From assembly GCA_029063085.1 (NCBI GenBank), contig JAIDOW010000051.1:1-40866 (forward strand): a stretch of 40,866 nt of DNA. Reading direction: 5' to 3'. Shown one piece after another: positions 1 to 7,117 of this stretch (position 1 is its first letter; each line of letters begins with the position of its first letter). Below the pieces are notes generated by a model. It did not search any database. It was not told where the DNA came from and saw nothing but the letters and a program-made list of their open reading frames with translations. This DNA is from Lachnospiraceae bacterium (lineage in GTDB: Bacteria > Bacillota > Clostridia > Lachnospirales > Lachnospiraceae). Made by a program: the position numbers and the translations under genes.

Positions 1-138
1 CCTCTTCATAATATACAGTTACTATTTCTATAGATTACAGTATATTACAAAAAGGGGTATTCTTTAATTATATTTAACTAATTTTCCTGCTATATCTATC
101 AGTATTTTAAGGAAAACTCTTACATTATTAGCGTATAT

Positions 139-1674
139 TTACTCCTCCAATGAACTCTTCTTATGTACGGTCACTGTTTCATCGTAACAGGTAAAGATAT
201 CCTCTACCAATTCCTTATTCACCTTAGGCGTAACAGCACTTACGATCGGAACAACAATCAACCCTACAATCATTGTAATCGCTCCCGCATTAATGGGTGA
301 TGCAATAAAGCCTATAAACATATTGGACACTGTTATACCCACACCGACAATGTAGCTTGCCCAGACTGCGGCTTTTGTAATCTTCTTGGAGTATAATCCA
401 TACATAAAAGGTGCCAGAAATGCTCCGGCAAGTGCACCCCACGAAATCCCCATAAGCTGTGCAATAAAGGTCGGTGGATTTAATGCCAGTACAACTGATA
501 AGATTATAAATCCCGCAACCAGCACACGCATTACGATCAACTGGGTTTTTTCACTCATGTTCTTAGCAACCGACTCTTTTAAGAAATCCAGCGTCAAGGT
601 AGAACTGGATGTCAAAACCAGAGAAGATAAGGTTGACATGGAGGCAGAAAGCACAAGCACGATCACAATACCAATCAGGATATCCGGCAAAGTAGATAAC
701 ATTTGTGGAACAATAGAATCAAAAGCAATACTTCCGTCTTCTTTATAAATTGCCGCACAGTCAAATAAACGTCCGAAACCACCGAGGAAATAACATCCCC
801 CGGAAATAATGATGGCAAAGAAGGTAGATACCACTGTACCGGTTTTTACAGCCTTCTCATCCTTGATTGCATAAAACTTGTGAACCATCTGAGGCAGACC
901 CCATGTACCAAGAGAAGTTAAAATGACCACACCCAAAAGATTCATCGGATCCGGTCCAAAGAAACTTGCTAATAACCCCTGGCCACCCTGTAATGCCGGA
1001 ACAGCCACATCATCTGCGGAAAGAGCTGAAAGCTCTTTGACTGCATTTAAGAATCCTCCCTGTCCATTTAACACTGCCACAATAACTGCACAGATACCAA
1101 TCAACATAATAATACCCTGAATAAAGTCATTCAGCGCCGTCGCCATATAACCACCGACGATTACATAAACACCTGTCAAAAGTGCCATTACGATAATACA
1201 GACTTTATAATCTATATCAAATGCCATACCAAACAATCTGGAAAGTCCGTTATAAATGGATGCGGTATAAGGAACAAGAAATATAAAAGCAATAGCAGAA
1301 CCTGCAATCCGAAGTGCCTTGGAATCATACCGCTTCCCAAAAAACTCCGGCATTGTCTTTGCATCTAACTTTTGTGTCATAACCCGGGTTCTTCGCCCAA
1401 GTACCAGCCACGCCAGCAGACTTCCGATAAATGCATTACCAAGACCTATCCATGTAGAGGCAAGACCGTATTTCCATCCAAACTGCCCTGCATAACCGAC
1501 AAATACAACTGATGAAAAGTAAGAAGTACCAAACGCAAAAGCAGTAAGCCATGGACCAACCCCTCTTCCTCCTAATACAAAGTCGTTGACATTGGTAGCC
1601 TGCTTTCTGGAATAAATACCAATACCGATCATAACTGCAAAAAAAACTACCAGTAACAAAATTTTGATTGCCAT
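139..1674 (-). CDS. putP: Sodium:solute symporter, PutP-like (SSS family)
   Basis: This 511-residue protein is an integral membrane carrier of the SSS family that imports a small solute, probably proline or a related amino acid, with Na+. About 13 hydrophobic helices run through the whole length. The N-terminal GGRGVGPWLTAFAFGTSYFSS segment is typical of PutP. The Ser/Thr-rich helix SASMSTLSSLVLTSSS near residues 340-360 matches the family's sodium-site helix. The ATG has GGGAG nine bases upstream. A consensus promoter lies about 125 bases upstream, so the gene seems to be transcribed alone. The family is clear; proline as substrate is an inference, since SSS members also carry pantothenate, sugars and other solutes. 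Confidence 0.9.
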   Translation of the reverse strand: MAIKILLLVVFFAVMIGIGIYSRKQATNVNDFVLGGRGVGPWLTAFAFGTSYFSSVVFVGYAGQFGWKYGLASTWIGLGNAFIGSLLAWLVLGRRTRVMTQKLDAKTMPEFFGKRYDSKALRIAGSAIAFIFLVPYTASIYNGLSRLFGMAFDIDYKVCIIVMALLTGVYVIVGGYMATALNDFIQGIIMLIGICAVIVAVLNGQGGFLNAVKELSALSADDVAVPALQGGQGLLASFFGPDPMNLLGVVILTSLGTWGLPQMVHKFYAIKDEKAVKTGTVVSTFFAIIISGGCYFLGGFGRLFDCAAIYKEDGSIAFDSIVPQMLSTLPDILIGIVIVLVLSASMSTLSSLVLTSSSTLTLDFLKESVAKNMSEKTQLIVMRVLVAGFIILSVVLALNPPTFIAQLMGISWGALAGAFLAPFMYGLYSKKITKAAVWASYIVGVGITVSNMFIGFIASPINAGAITMIVGLIVVPIVSAVTPKVNKELVEDIFTCYDETVTVHKKSSLEE

Positions 1675-1753
1675 TTTCTCTTTCTCCCTATCTCATATTC
1701 TCTTCTCTGACGTAAGCACAGCATGTACTTTCAGTCTTATGCTGTTATTTGTG

Positions 1754-1784
1754 GCTTTAAAGCACTTATGTTTTAAAGCTTTAA
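1754..1784. promoter_or_regulatory. Paired palindromes in the symporter leader
   Basis: Two perfect palindromes, GCTTTAAAGC (1754-1763) and TTAAAGCTTTAA (1773-1784), share the core TTTAAAGC and lie just downstream of the predicted start of transcription. They could be operators or pair with each other in RNA. No regulator can be named. Confidence 0.4.
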
Positions 1785-1797
1785 CGTCATAAAGTGA

Positions 1798-1826
1798 ATT
1801 ATAAATAAGAAGTCCACGTCTGTCAA
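1798..1826 (-). promoter_or_regulatory. Perfect sigma-A promoter of the symporter gene
   Basis: On the minus strand TTGACA (1821-1826) and TATAAT (1798-1803) are separated by exactly 17 bases. Transcription would start near 1790 and give a leader of about 115 bases before the symporter ATG at 1674. Confidence 0.8.
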
Positions 1827-1853
1827 GAATAAATAATGAAAATCTCCTCTTTA

Positions 1854-2984
1854 TTATCTGCTGAATAATTTTCTGCCAATAGCACCAATCGGATGCTTCA
1901 TTATATTCCGAATCCCATTAATCTGCCGTTTTTGTTCCTTTAACTCTTTTTTCTGTTCTTTTAACTCTTTTTCTATTTGCATTGCAAGGCTTCCGAAAAA
2001 AAGTATGACATCTTCCAACATATATCCATCATGGGGATTCCACTTCTTCTTTTTCCCATCTTTCGGCAAAAACAATTCCTCCTCCCCCAGATATTCTTTT
2101 GCAATCCGGATATTCCCCTCATGATATTTTGCCAGAAAAACAGTTCTCTCCTCCTCGGAAAACATATTATATATATCATTCTCTTTCTGATACCCCGACT
2201 GTTCCACCAACAGCTGCCTAAACAATGCATTTTCGTCAGTATCTAACCCCGGAAGTCTGTTTAAAATCCGTTTAATTTCATTACTATTCCGGGTAAGACT
2301 AATATTTCTCATTTCACTTTTAACATGAAATTCCTCTGAATAGGTCAATCCCAGTGCATCTATAAAATCTGTATATAATGTACCTCCAATAAACCGTTCT
2401 GTTTCAAACCTTCTTACTATGATATTATCCCTGCCCACATAATCTGCTATCCTTTCCAGCATATCATAATAATCCAATTGAATCATCGGAAGCTCATTTA
2501 CCATCCGTTCCCATGTAAGCTGGGACTCCGCCCTTAACCCTTCCTTCACCCGCTGGCTCCACCATGAGTAAAGAAAAGTATCCTGCATGCGAAGATATAC
2601 AATTACTTTGATTGCAATCTGCTTTTCTCCAACCTCTTCCATTATCTTTTCCCATACATTTTTCTCATCACGGAAACCGCAGGTCCATAACCCCTCATCA
2701 GAAAGAATGATATTTTGATATTTTTTAAAGGCTTTATAAATTTCATGAAACCCTTCCTGAAAGATTTCCTCTTCCCTCTTATCATCTCTTAATCCGTCTT
2801 CATCATGTACACGTCCAAACAGAAAATGCCCATTTCTTAACCTGCTTGCACTGGGATAACGATAGGTGAATTCCGGATAATAATATCCTTGCTGATTCAA
2901 TACTTCCTGATTTTCACTGCAAAAGTTCTGTATTGCCGTCGTTCCTGTCTTCGCTGTTCCAATATGTAAATAAATGGTATTCAT
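1854..2984 (-). CDS. Sulfotransferase-like protein with C-terminal coiled coil
   Basis: The N-terminus reads IYLHIGTAKTGTTAIQNF. It has the shape of the 5'-phosphosulfate (PAPS) binding loop of the sulfotransferase fold: a beta strand, then G-x-x-K-T-G-T-T. The protein of about 376 residues has no signal peptide or membrane helix, so it should be cytosolic. Near the C-terminus an EKELKEQKKELKEQKRQ stretch predicts a short coiled coil and ends in a basic tail. The start chosen is the ATG at 2984, because AGGAG lies nine bases before it; the ATG at 2990 is only three bases from AGGAG. The acceptor is unknown, and no PAPS-synthesis gene is in the window. Such proteins in bacteria often modify surface glycans. 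Confidence 0.7.
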   Translation of the reverse strand: MNTIYLHIGTAKTGTTAIQNFCSENQEVLNQQGYYYPEFTYRYPSASRLRNGHFLFGRVHDEDGLRDDKREEEIFQEGFHEIYKAFKKYQNIILSDEGLWTCGFRDEKNVWEKIMEEVGEKQIAIKVIVYLRMQDTFLYSWWSQRVKEGLRAESQLTWERMVNELPMIQLDYYDMLERIADYVGRDNIIVRRFETERFIGGTLYTDFIDALGLTYSEEFHVKSEMRNISLTRNSNEIKRILNRLPGLDTDENALFRQLLVEQSGYQKENDIYNMFSEEERTVFLAKYHEGNIRIAKEYLGEEELFLPKDGKKKKWNPHDGYMLEDVILFFGSLAMQIEKELKEQKKELKEQKRQINGIRNIMKHPIGAIGRKLFSR

Positions 2985-3194
2985 TGGCATATTCTCCTAT
3001 CTTCAACCGCTTTTACTGTAATCTCCATAATCTGACCGATGCCTTCTCACTTCCTTCATGCATCTACATTACAGATATTATCTTTTCTGTTTGAAATTTA
3101 AGTGAAGTGCCATTTATTTAATTATAAAATTTACTTTCCCCTGTATTTTTATTACTTTTTCATTTCCTCGATAATTGAAACTCCATTATGCCCC

Positions 3195-3863
3195 TTACTC
3201 TCCCTCATCAAAAAGCGAAAAATCCCGCTGAACTCTGATTGGTATGTCGCCAAGTTTACCCTTTAACTGCTCTTCCATCTCTTTTGAAAAAGACTTTAAT
3301 GCCTTCTGTTTTTCAACTTCATGCTCTTTATTAACATAACTGCCATTTTCATCAAATTCACTTTGTGTACCAATTCTTAATACAATTGCATTTATTTCTA
3401 CAAAATCACCATTATTATCGTAAAGTGTTTTTATCTCTTTATCTGCCGGGCTTTCTACTGGCTTATATGCAATCACATCTGCAAATGTTTGCACAATTAC
3501 ATCCATTACATCTTCAGAAATCATACCGTCTTCCATATGCTCTGCTTCTCTTTGCAAAAGTTCGGTCTGTGCCCTGGTCAAACGCTCCAAATGCAGCTCA
3601 TTGCGGAGATAGATATAAGTCAATCCGAATCTGTCATTTTTTTGTGGCTCGCTTTTACTTTCCTCCTCATTAGGAATATATCTCATATCACTCTCTGATA
3701 GATCCTTATCATATTGTCCCAGTTCCAACGTATCCAATAAGTATCTGCTAAGTCCAATTCTATAAAGTTCTTCCATACTCCGTTGTGCCTCCCTTGTTTT
3801 ACATCCGCTAAATATTGTAATCATAAATATAAATAAAATTAAAATCTTATATATTTTTTTCAT
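3195..3863 (-). CDS. Small lipoprotein, possible partner or immunity protein
   Basis: This 222-residue protein starts with a hydrophobic segment followed by FSG-C, a lipobox with Cys21 as the acylation site. It should be anchored on the outer face of the membrane. The rest is hydrophilic, charged and rich in Glu/Lys helices, and I recognise no family. It starts 14 bases after the stop of the cysteine-peptidase-like gene, so the two are almost surely one transcript. A surface lipoprotein made with a secreted putative toxin could be its immunity protein or a secretion helper. That is inferred from position only. Confidence 0.7.
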   Translation of the reverse strand: MKKIYKILILFIFMITIFSGCKTREAQRSMEELYRIGLSRYLLDTLELGQYDKDLSESDMRYIPNEEESKSEPQKNDRFGLTYIYLRNELHLERLTRAQTELLQREAEHMEDGMISEDVMDVIVQTFADVIAYKPVESPADKEIKTLYDNNGDFVEINAIVLRIGTQSEFDENGSYVNKEHEVEKQKALKSFSKEMEEQLKGKLGDIPIRVQRDFSLFDEGE

Positions 3864-3877
3864 AATAAATTCCCTGC

Positions 3878-4873
3878 TTAATATATTATCTGTTGAAACT
3901 GCATCCTATCATATACGGAATCTCCCGACTTAATATAATACTCTTCGCCCCATGAAGATACTCTGTACATCCCATCATCTGTCTTACCTGTAACAGTCAT
4001 TGCATGACCTCCATCAATATCAACTGCTTTATTCCCTGATTCATCATATAAAATACACGGTTGTACTCCAACTACTATATCCCCTTTGGAAGCAACTTCA
4101 TCATAATTTTCCGGCGTAACTTTCACATTTTTCACATCCACATCTATTCCATGATCCGCCATATACTTTTCCCATCTGTATTCACGTTTTTTTCTAGTTG
4201 TGCCTCTTCCTTCCGTAGCTGATTTATCCTCAGATTCATCTATCACATCTTTCCTAAATATCAGACCTTTTTCATTATGATTATCTGTAGCCGCATAAAA
4301 ATCTGTTACCATTGCATCATAATTTAAATCTCCGTTTTTATCATACATCGGAAATCCAAATGTTTTCTCAAATTCTTTCTCTTTTCCCACAAATTGTGCG
4401 AAGATAGTATTACTCATGGCAACATAACCACATCCCTCCGACTCTAATTTTTTTAAATAATCCTCCACTTCTTTATCTGTAAAATCCGGATAATATTTTC
4501 TGACGATATCAGCTAATTCCTCACTTTTTGTTACTGGATTACTCTGATTTCCTCCATAAGAACCTTCTTCATCAAATGCCGGATTTCCCTGTTCTATGTT
4601 TTGATTAGAAATTATCTTTTCTGTGTTTATATAATTTGAAGAGATTTCAGATAATACTCTCTTTGCAGACTTTATACTATTTATAATATTCTCCATTTCC
4701 TCAGAAGTTAATTTCAAACTGTTTTTAACACTATTTCCTGCGGATCCCGATAATATAAGGGACTGTCTGATCTTTTCTAATGACTCTTTATTGCCATTCA
4801 GTACACTTGTAATTGATTGCAAATTCTCTGCTTCCTTTGACAACTTTATTGGCTGCACACTAAAAACTGACAT
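3878..4873 (-). CDS. WXG100/T7SS-like N-terminus fused to papain-like cysteine peptidase domain
   Basis: The protein has 331 residues and no signal peptide. Residues 1-95 are alpha-helical and rich in Ser/Asn/Lys, like the small helical-hairpin domain of type VII secreted proteins of Firmicutes; no clear WXG is visible. A linker (95-115) leads to a C-terminal domain. It carries a GCGYVAMSN motif (Cys148), GGHAMTV (His290) and SSWGEEYYI (306-314). These match the Cys, His and Asn/Trp-Gly blocks of papain-like or C39-like peptidases, with Ser in place of the usual Asn before Trp-Gly. AAAGGAGG precedes the ATG. The lipoprotein gene follows 14 bases downstream. It could be a T7SS effector toxin or a surface hydrolase. 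The catalytic motif is seen; secretion route and target are inferred. Confidence 0.6.
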   Translation of the reverse strand: MSVFSVQPIKLSKEAENLQSITSVLNGNKESLEKIRQSLILSGSAGNSVKNSLKLTSEEMENIINSIKSAKRVLSEISSNYINTEKIISNQNIEQGNPAFDEEGSYGGNQSNPVTKSEELADIVRKYYPDFTDKEVEDYLKKLESEGCGYVAMSNTIFAQFVGKEKEFEKTFGFPMYDKNGDLNYDAMVTDFYAATDNHNEKGLIFRKDVIDESEDKSATEGRGTTRKKREYRWEKYMADHGIDVDVKNVKVTPENYDEVASKGDIVVGVQPCILYDESGNKAVDIDGGHAMTVTGKTDDGMYRVSSWGEEYYIKSGDSVYDRMQFQQIIY

Positions 4874-4970
4874 ATCTTTCCTCCTTTAAAATTCTGTTAA
4901 CTCATTATAATTTGTATATCTTATTACATAAAAATTTTAACATATATTCTTTACCATTTTTATTTTTAGG

Positions 4971-5005
4971 GATGAATAACCAGTTTTTGTGACGAATGAC
5001 CAGTT
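4971..5005. repeat. Two 15-bp direct repeats 20 bp apart upstream of the effector-like gene
   Basis: GATGAATAACCAGTT (4971-4985) and GACGAATGACCAGTT (4991-5005) differ at two positions and are spaced exactly 20 bp, two helical turns. The promoter region of the downstream minus-strand gene has TATAAT (4904-4909) but a poor -35. The repeats lie about 80 and 100 bases upstream of the expected transcription start, as for an activator that binds tandem sites. The CCAGTT core recalls LytTR-type boxes, but this is only a resemblance. Confidence 0.45.
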
Positions 5006-5020
5006 AAAACTAATTTATAC

Positions 5021-5055
5021 AGAAACAGCCACAAAATATTTAATGCGGCTGTTTC
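5021..5055 (-). terminator. Hairpin at the end of the reverse transcriptase gene
   Basis: AGAAACAGCC (5021-5030) and GGCTGTTTCT (5046-5055) form a perfect 10-bp stem that overlaps the last codons and stop of the RT gene. On the minus strand it is followed by only a weak T-rich tract, so termination may be partial. Confidence 0.5.
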
Positions 5056-6260
5056 TTTCTATCTCTTTTACTTTGATAATATTCATATACCAGATTCCGA
5101 TATCCCCACTCCTTCATCTGCTCATAGGTAATACGGTAATTTCCTTTATAATGCCTCCCTGTCACACAATAGCGGATATACTGCTGCAAATATGCATCAA
5201 TTTCTTTTAAACCCACATCCGTTGTCAAATTTGGGAAAAACCAACGGCTCCAGGAAAATTCTGTTCCTTCTCCGCCATCAAATAATATATGGTTCATAGC
5301 TTTAATAAATCCTTTTGCCGCTTTCTCCCCGGATAATCCCTTTTCTGCCTGCCAGCGTCTTAATGCATGTGCTTTCCGTTTTATTTTTCCCTTTATCTTG
5401 CATTTCGTATTTTCCGATAAATCCACTTTTCCATTCCTGTAGCAAAAACCGAGAAACTCCCATTCCTCACCAGGACTGCTTATTTTGACTTTTGCAGGAT
5501 TTAGCAACAGATGATTATCCTGAATCCTGTCATATAACTCTTTCTGGAAGCAGCAGAGTTCTTCCTTTGTATCTGCAAAGATTAAGATATCATCTGAATA
5601 ACGGAAATACAAAACTTCTTTTTCGGCAAAATACTGGTCCAACTCCATCAAATACACATTGGCCAAAAAAGGAGAGACCGGTATTCCTGCCATGGCACCT
5701 CTTTTTTCCGTAATCGTCTCCCCGTTCCAATATGCCTGATCTGCTGTCAGAAGTTTCTCAAACAGCAAAAACAAGCCTTTGTCGTTTTCCTTTAAAAATT
5801 CCAGCTTTTCCAGCAAAAGTCCCACATGAATAGAATTAAAATAATTGCTGATATCTGACTTTAGACAATATTTCCATGAAATTTTCTTTGTCATACGGAT
5901 TCTTCTTATCGCATCGCCCGCTCCATAATTTCTGCGAAAGGCATAACAGTTGTATTCAAATATATCATCATAACGGTATAACAAATAGGCTGTCATTTTT
6001 AACAGAATATTAAATTCCACAGGATAGGAATATACCACACGCTTTTTAGAAATACCTTTTTTATTGATCTCTCTTTTTACAGGAATCGGAGGACAAAACG
6101 CAGGATTTTTCATATCCTGAAGCAATGGGATATAAGTCTCATTATCTATAAAACTTTCTAATTCCTTTTGCTCTGCCTTTGATAAATGCCTCTTCTCCAT
6201 TTTGTATTTCAAAAAATCCCGCCATGTATCCCGGTCCATCATTTTATCCAATATTTCCAT
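5040..6260 (-). CDS. Stand-alone reverse transcriptase (non-intron, unassigned group)
   Basis: The 406-residue protein carries the RT blocks in order: motif 1 PVKREINKKGISKKRVVYS (about 60-78), motif 2 CYAFRRNYGAGDAIRRI, motif 3 LKSDISNYFNSI with catalytic Asp136, motif 4 AGIPVSPFLANVY, motif 5 YFRYSDDILIF with Asp223/Asp224, and motif 7 WEFLGFCY. A basic region (KGKIKRKAHALRRW) and a C-terminal helical part (about 340-395) follow. There is no HNH, maturase or group II intron ribozyme evidence. The retron VTG after motif 5 is absent; a VTG occurs only near the C-terminus. The ATG at 6260 has GAGGAG about ten bases upstream. In-frame ATG 6278 and TTG 6293 are alternatives, and 6278 overlaps the stop of an upstream 40-codon ORF. 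The region upstream is highly structured, as in retrons and defence-associated RTs. Template and function are unknown. Confidence 0.85.
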   Translation of the reverse strand: MEILDKMMDRDTWRDFLKYKMEKRHLSKAEQKELESFIDNETYIPLLQDMKNPAFCPPIPVKREINKKGISKKRVVYSYPVEFNILLKMTAYLLYRYDDIFEYNCYAFRRNYGAGDAIRRIRMTKKISWKYCLKSDISNYFNSIHVGLLLEKLEFLKENDKGLFLLFEKLLTADQAYWNGETITEKRGAMAGIPVSPFLANVYLMELDQYFAEKEVLYFRYSDDILIFADTKEELCCFQKELYDRIQDNHLLLNPAKVKISSPGEEWEFLGFCYRNGKVDLSENTKCKIKGKIKRKAHALRRWQAEKGLSGEKAAKGFIKAMNHILFDGGEGTEFSWSRWFFPNLTTDVGLKEIDAYLQQYIRYCVTGRHYKGNYRITYEQMKEWGYRNLVYEYYQSKRDRKKQPH

Positions 6261-6274
6261 ATCAGGCTTTCTCC

Positions 6275-6397
6275 TCATATTGATAGTAAACAATCCTGCA
6301 GCATAGACAGGATATTCGACTTTTCCAGCTTGTTCCTGGGATACTCATAAACTCTGGAAAAGTCAAATATCCGCATTAGTGCAACTGCTTGGCTCAT
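6275..6397 (-). CDS. Possible 40-residue leader ORF coupled to the RT gene
   Basis: An ATG at 6397 opens a 40-codon frame that begins MSQAVALMRIFDFSRV. Its TGA overlaps the ATG at 6278 of the RT frame (ATGA). No good ribosome site precedes it. The 18-bp hairpin (6311-6371) lies wholly inside it. It may be a true leader peptide, or the sequence may be a structured RNA that happens to stay open. A second frame, opened by ATG 6404, encodes only 13 codons. Confidence 0.3.
   Translation of the reverse strand: MSQAVALMRIFDFSRVYEYPRNKLEKSNILSMLQDCLLSI
6311..6371 (-). ncRNA. Strong hairpin just upstream of the reverse transcriptase
   Basis: GATATTCGACTTTTCCAG (6311-6328) pairs with CTGGAAAAGTCAAATATC (6354-6371). 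This is an 18-bp stem with one G-U pair in RNA and a 25-base loop. It has no T-tract, so it does not look like a terminator. It lies 50 bases before the RT start, on the same strand, where RT-linked non-coding RNAs often sit. Confidence 0.5.
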
Positions 6398-6412
6398 TGC
6401 TCATGGAAATAA

Positions 6413-6557
6413 AAAAAGAAAGAGAAATTACTTTGAAGGAATCAAAGCAATGCTTGATTCTACCAGACTGAACATATCCCGGTCACCTGCAAAACCTACA
6501 CAAGAATATGCTTCATCCACCACAGGTACAGCAACCGCTGCATTTCTCTTTCTTTTT
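6413..6557 (-). ncRNA. Inverted-repeat-bounded 145-base element, candidate RT-associated RNA
   Basis: A perfect 16-bp inverted repeat, AAAAAGAAAGAGAAAT (6413-6428) and its complement (6542-6557), encloses 113 bases. Inside is a 7-bp hairpin GAATCAA/TTGATTC (6439-6460). On the minus strand the second arm runs into a T-tract, so it could also end a transcript. The layout of an IR-flanked stretch followed by an RT gene on the same strand resembles retron or DRT non-coding RNA. One minus-strand frame stays open for 53 codons (6431-6589) and reads protein-like (for example AVAVPVVDEAYSCVGF), so a gene remnant is the rival reading. Confidence 0.4.
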
Positions 6558-6640
6558 AACAAAAATATATACAATTTTGCCGATACGTTTTAATAATCTG
6601 CCTTTCACAACCTCTTAAAATTACAGGCACTATTTCATTA

Positions 6641-7051
6641 TCATACCAGCTGTTCCCTAATTCTCTGCTCCATATAAGTTTCTTCATTTGGCAGATAATT
6701 AAAGAAATCTATCATTTTAACATGGTTATTGGCACAAAAATCTTTAATCTGACGGTTTGCTGCTCTGGCATAGTCTGAATAAAAGTCCCACAGCCTTATA
6801 AGCAGAATCCTGTTACCACCCTGATATATTCCATAGGTAATTTTATCCGGATTACAGCGGTTCCCTCCACGGGTATATATCTCCTGTCCAAATTCCTGCT
6901 CTAATGTATCTGGTAATATATTTTTTCTAAGTTCATAATCCCCTGCATTTTGTAAAACAACCTGAAGCTTTTCTTCAAAGCTTCTCTTGTCCGATGCTGC
7001 ATTACCAAATACCCTGATTCTTTTATTCAGTAATTTGTCAAACAGTCCCAT
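6641..7051 (-). CDS. Small hypothetical cytosolic protein
   Basis: The protein has 136 residues, starting at MGLFDKLLNKRIRVFG. The start is set by AAGGGGG seven bases before ATG 7051; an earlier in-frame ATG at 7093 lacks such a site. There is no signal peptide or membrane helix. The middle part (TYGIYQGGNRILLIRLWDFY) looks like a beta-rich core, and the C-terminus is acidic and helical. I do not recognise the family. The gene lies 66 bases after valS on the same strand and may be read through from it. It lies upstream of the RT region, but nothing ties it to the RT. Confidence 0.65.
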   Translation of the reverse strand: MGLFDKLLNKRIRVFGNAASDKRSFEEKLQVVLQNAGDYELRKNILPDTLEQEFGQEIYTRGGNRCNPDKITYGIYQGGNRILLIRLWDFYSDYARAANRQIKDFCANNHVKMIDFFNYLPNEETYMEQRIREQLV

Positions 7052-7117
7052 ATATATCCCCCTTTCTTCTACATCTATTATCATAAAATACAATATAGAA
7101 TTGCCGGCTGATTATGA

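Noticed and set aside
5040-6293. RT as part of a diversity-generating retroelement acting on the FN3/Big2 copies
   Set aside because: The differences between copies are not adenine-specific, no template/variable repeat pair lies near the RT, and the copies are 31 kb away.
5040-6293. RT as a group II intron maturase
   Set aside because: No maturase/HNH region is visible and no domain V-like ribozyme sequence was noticed beside it.
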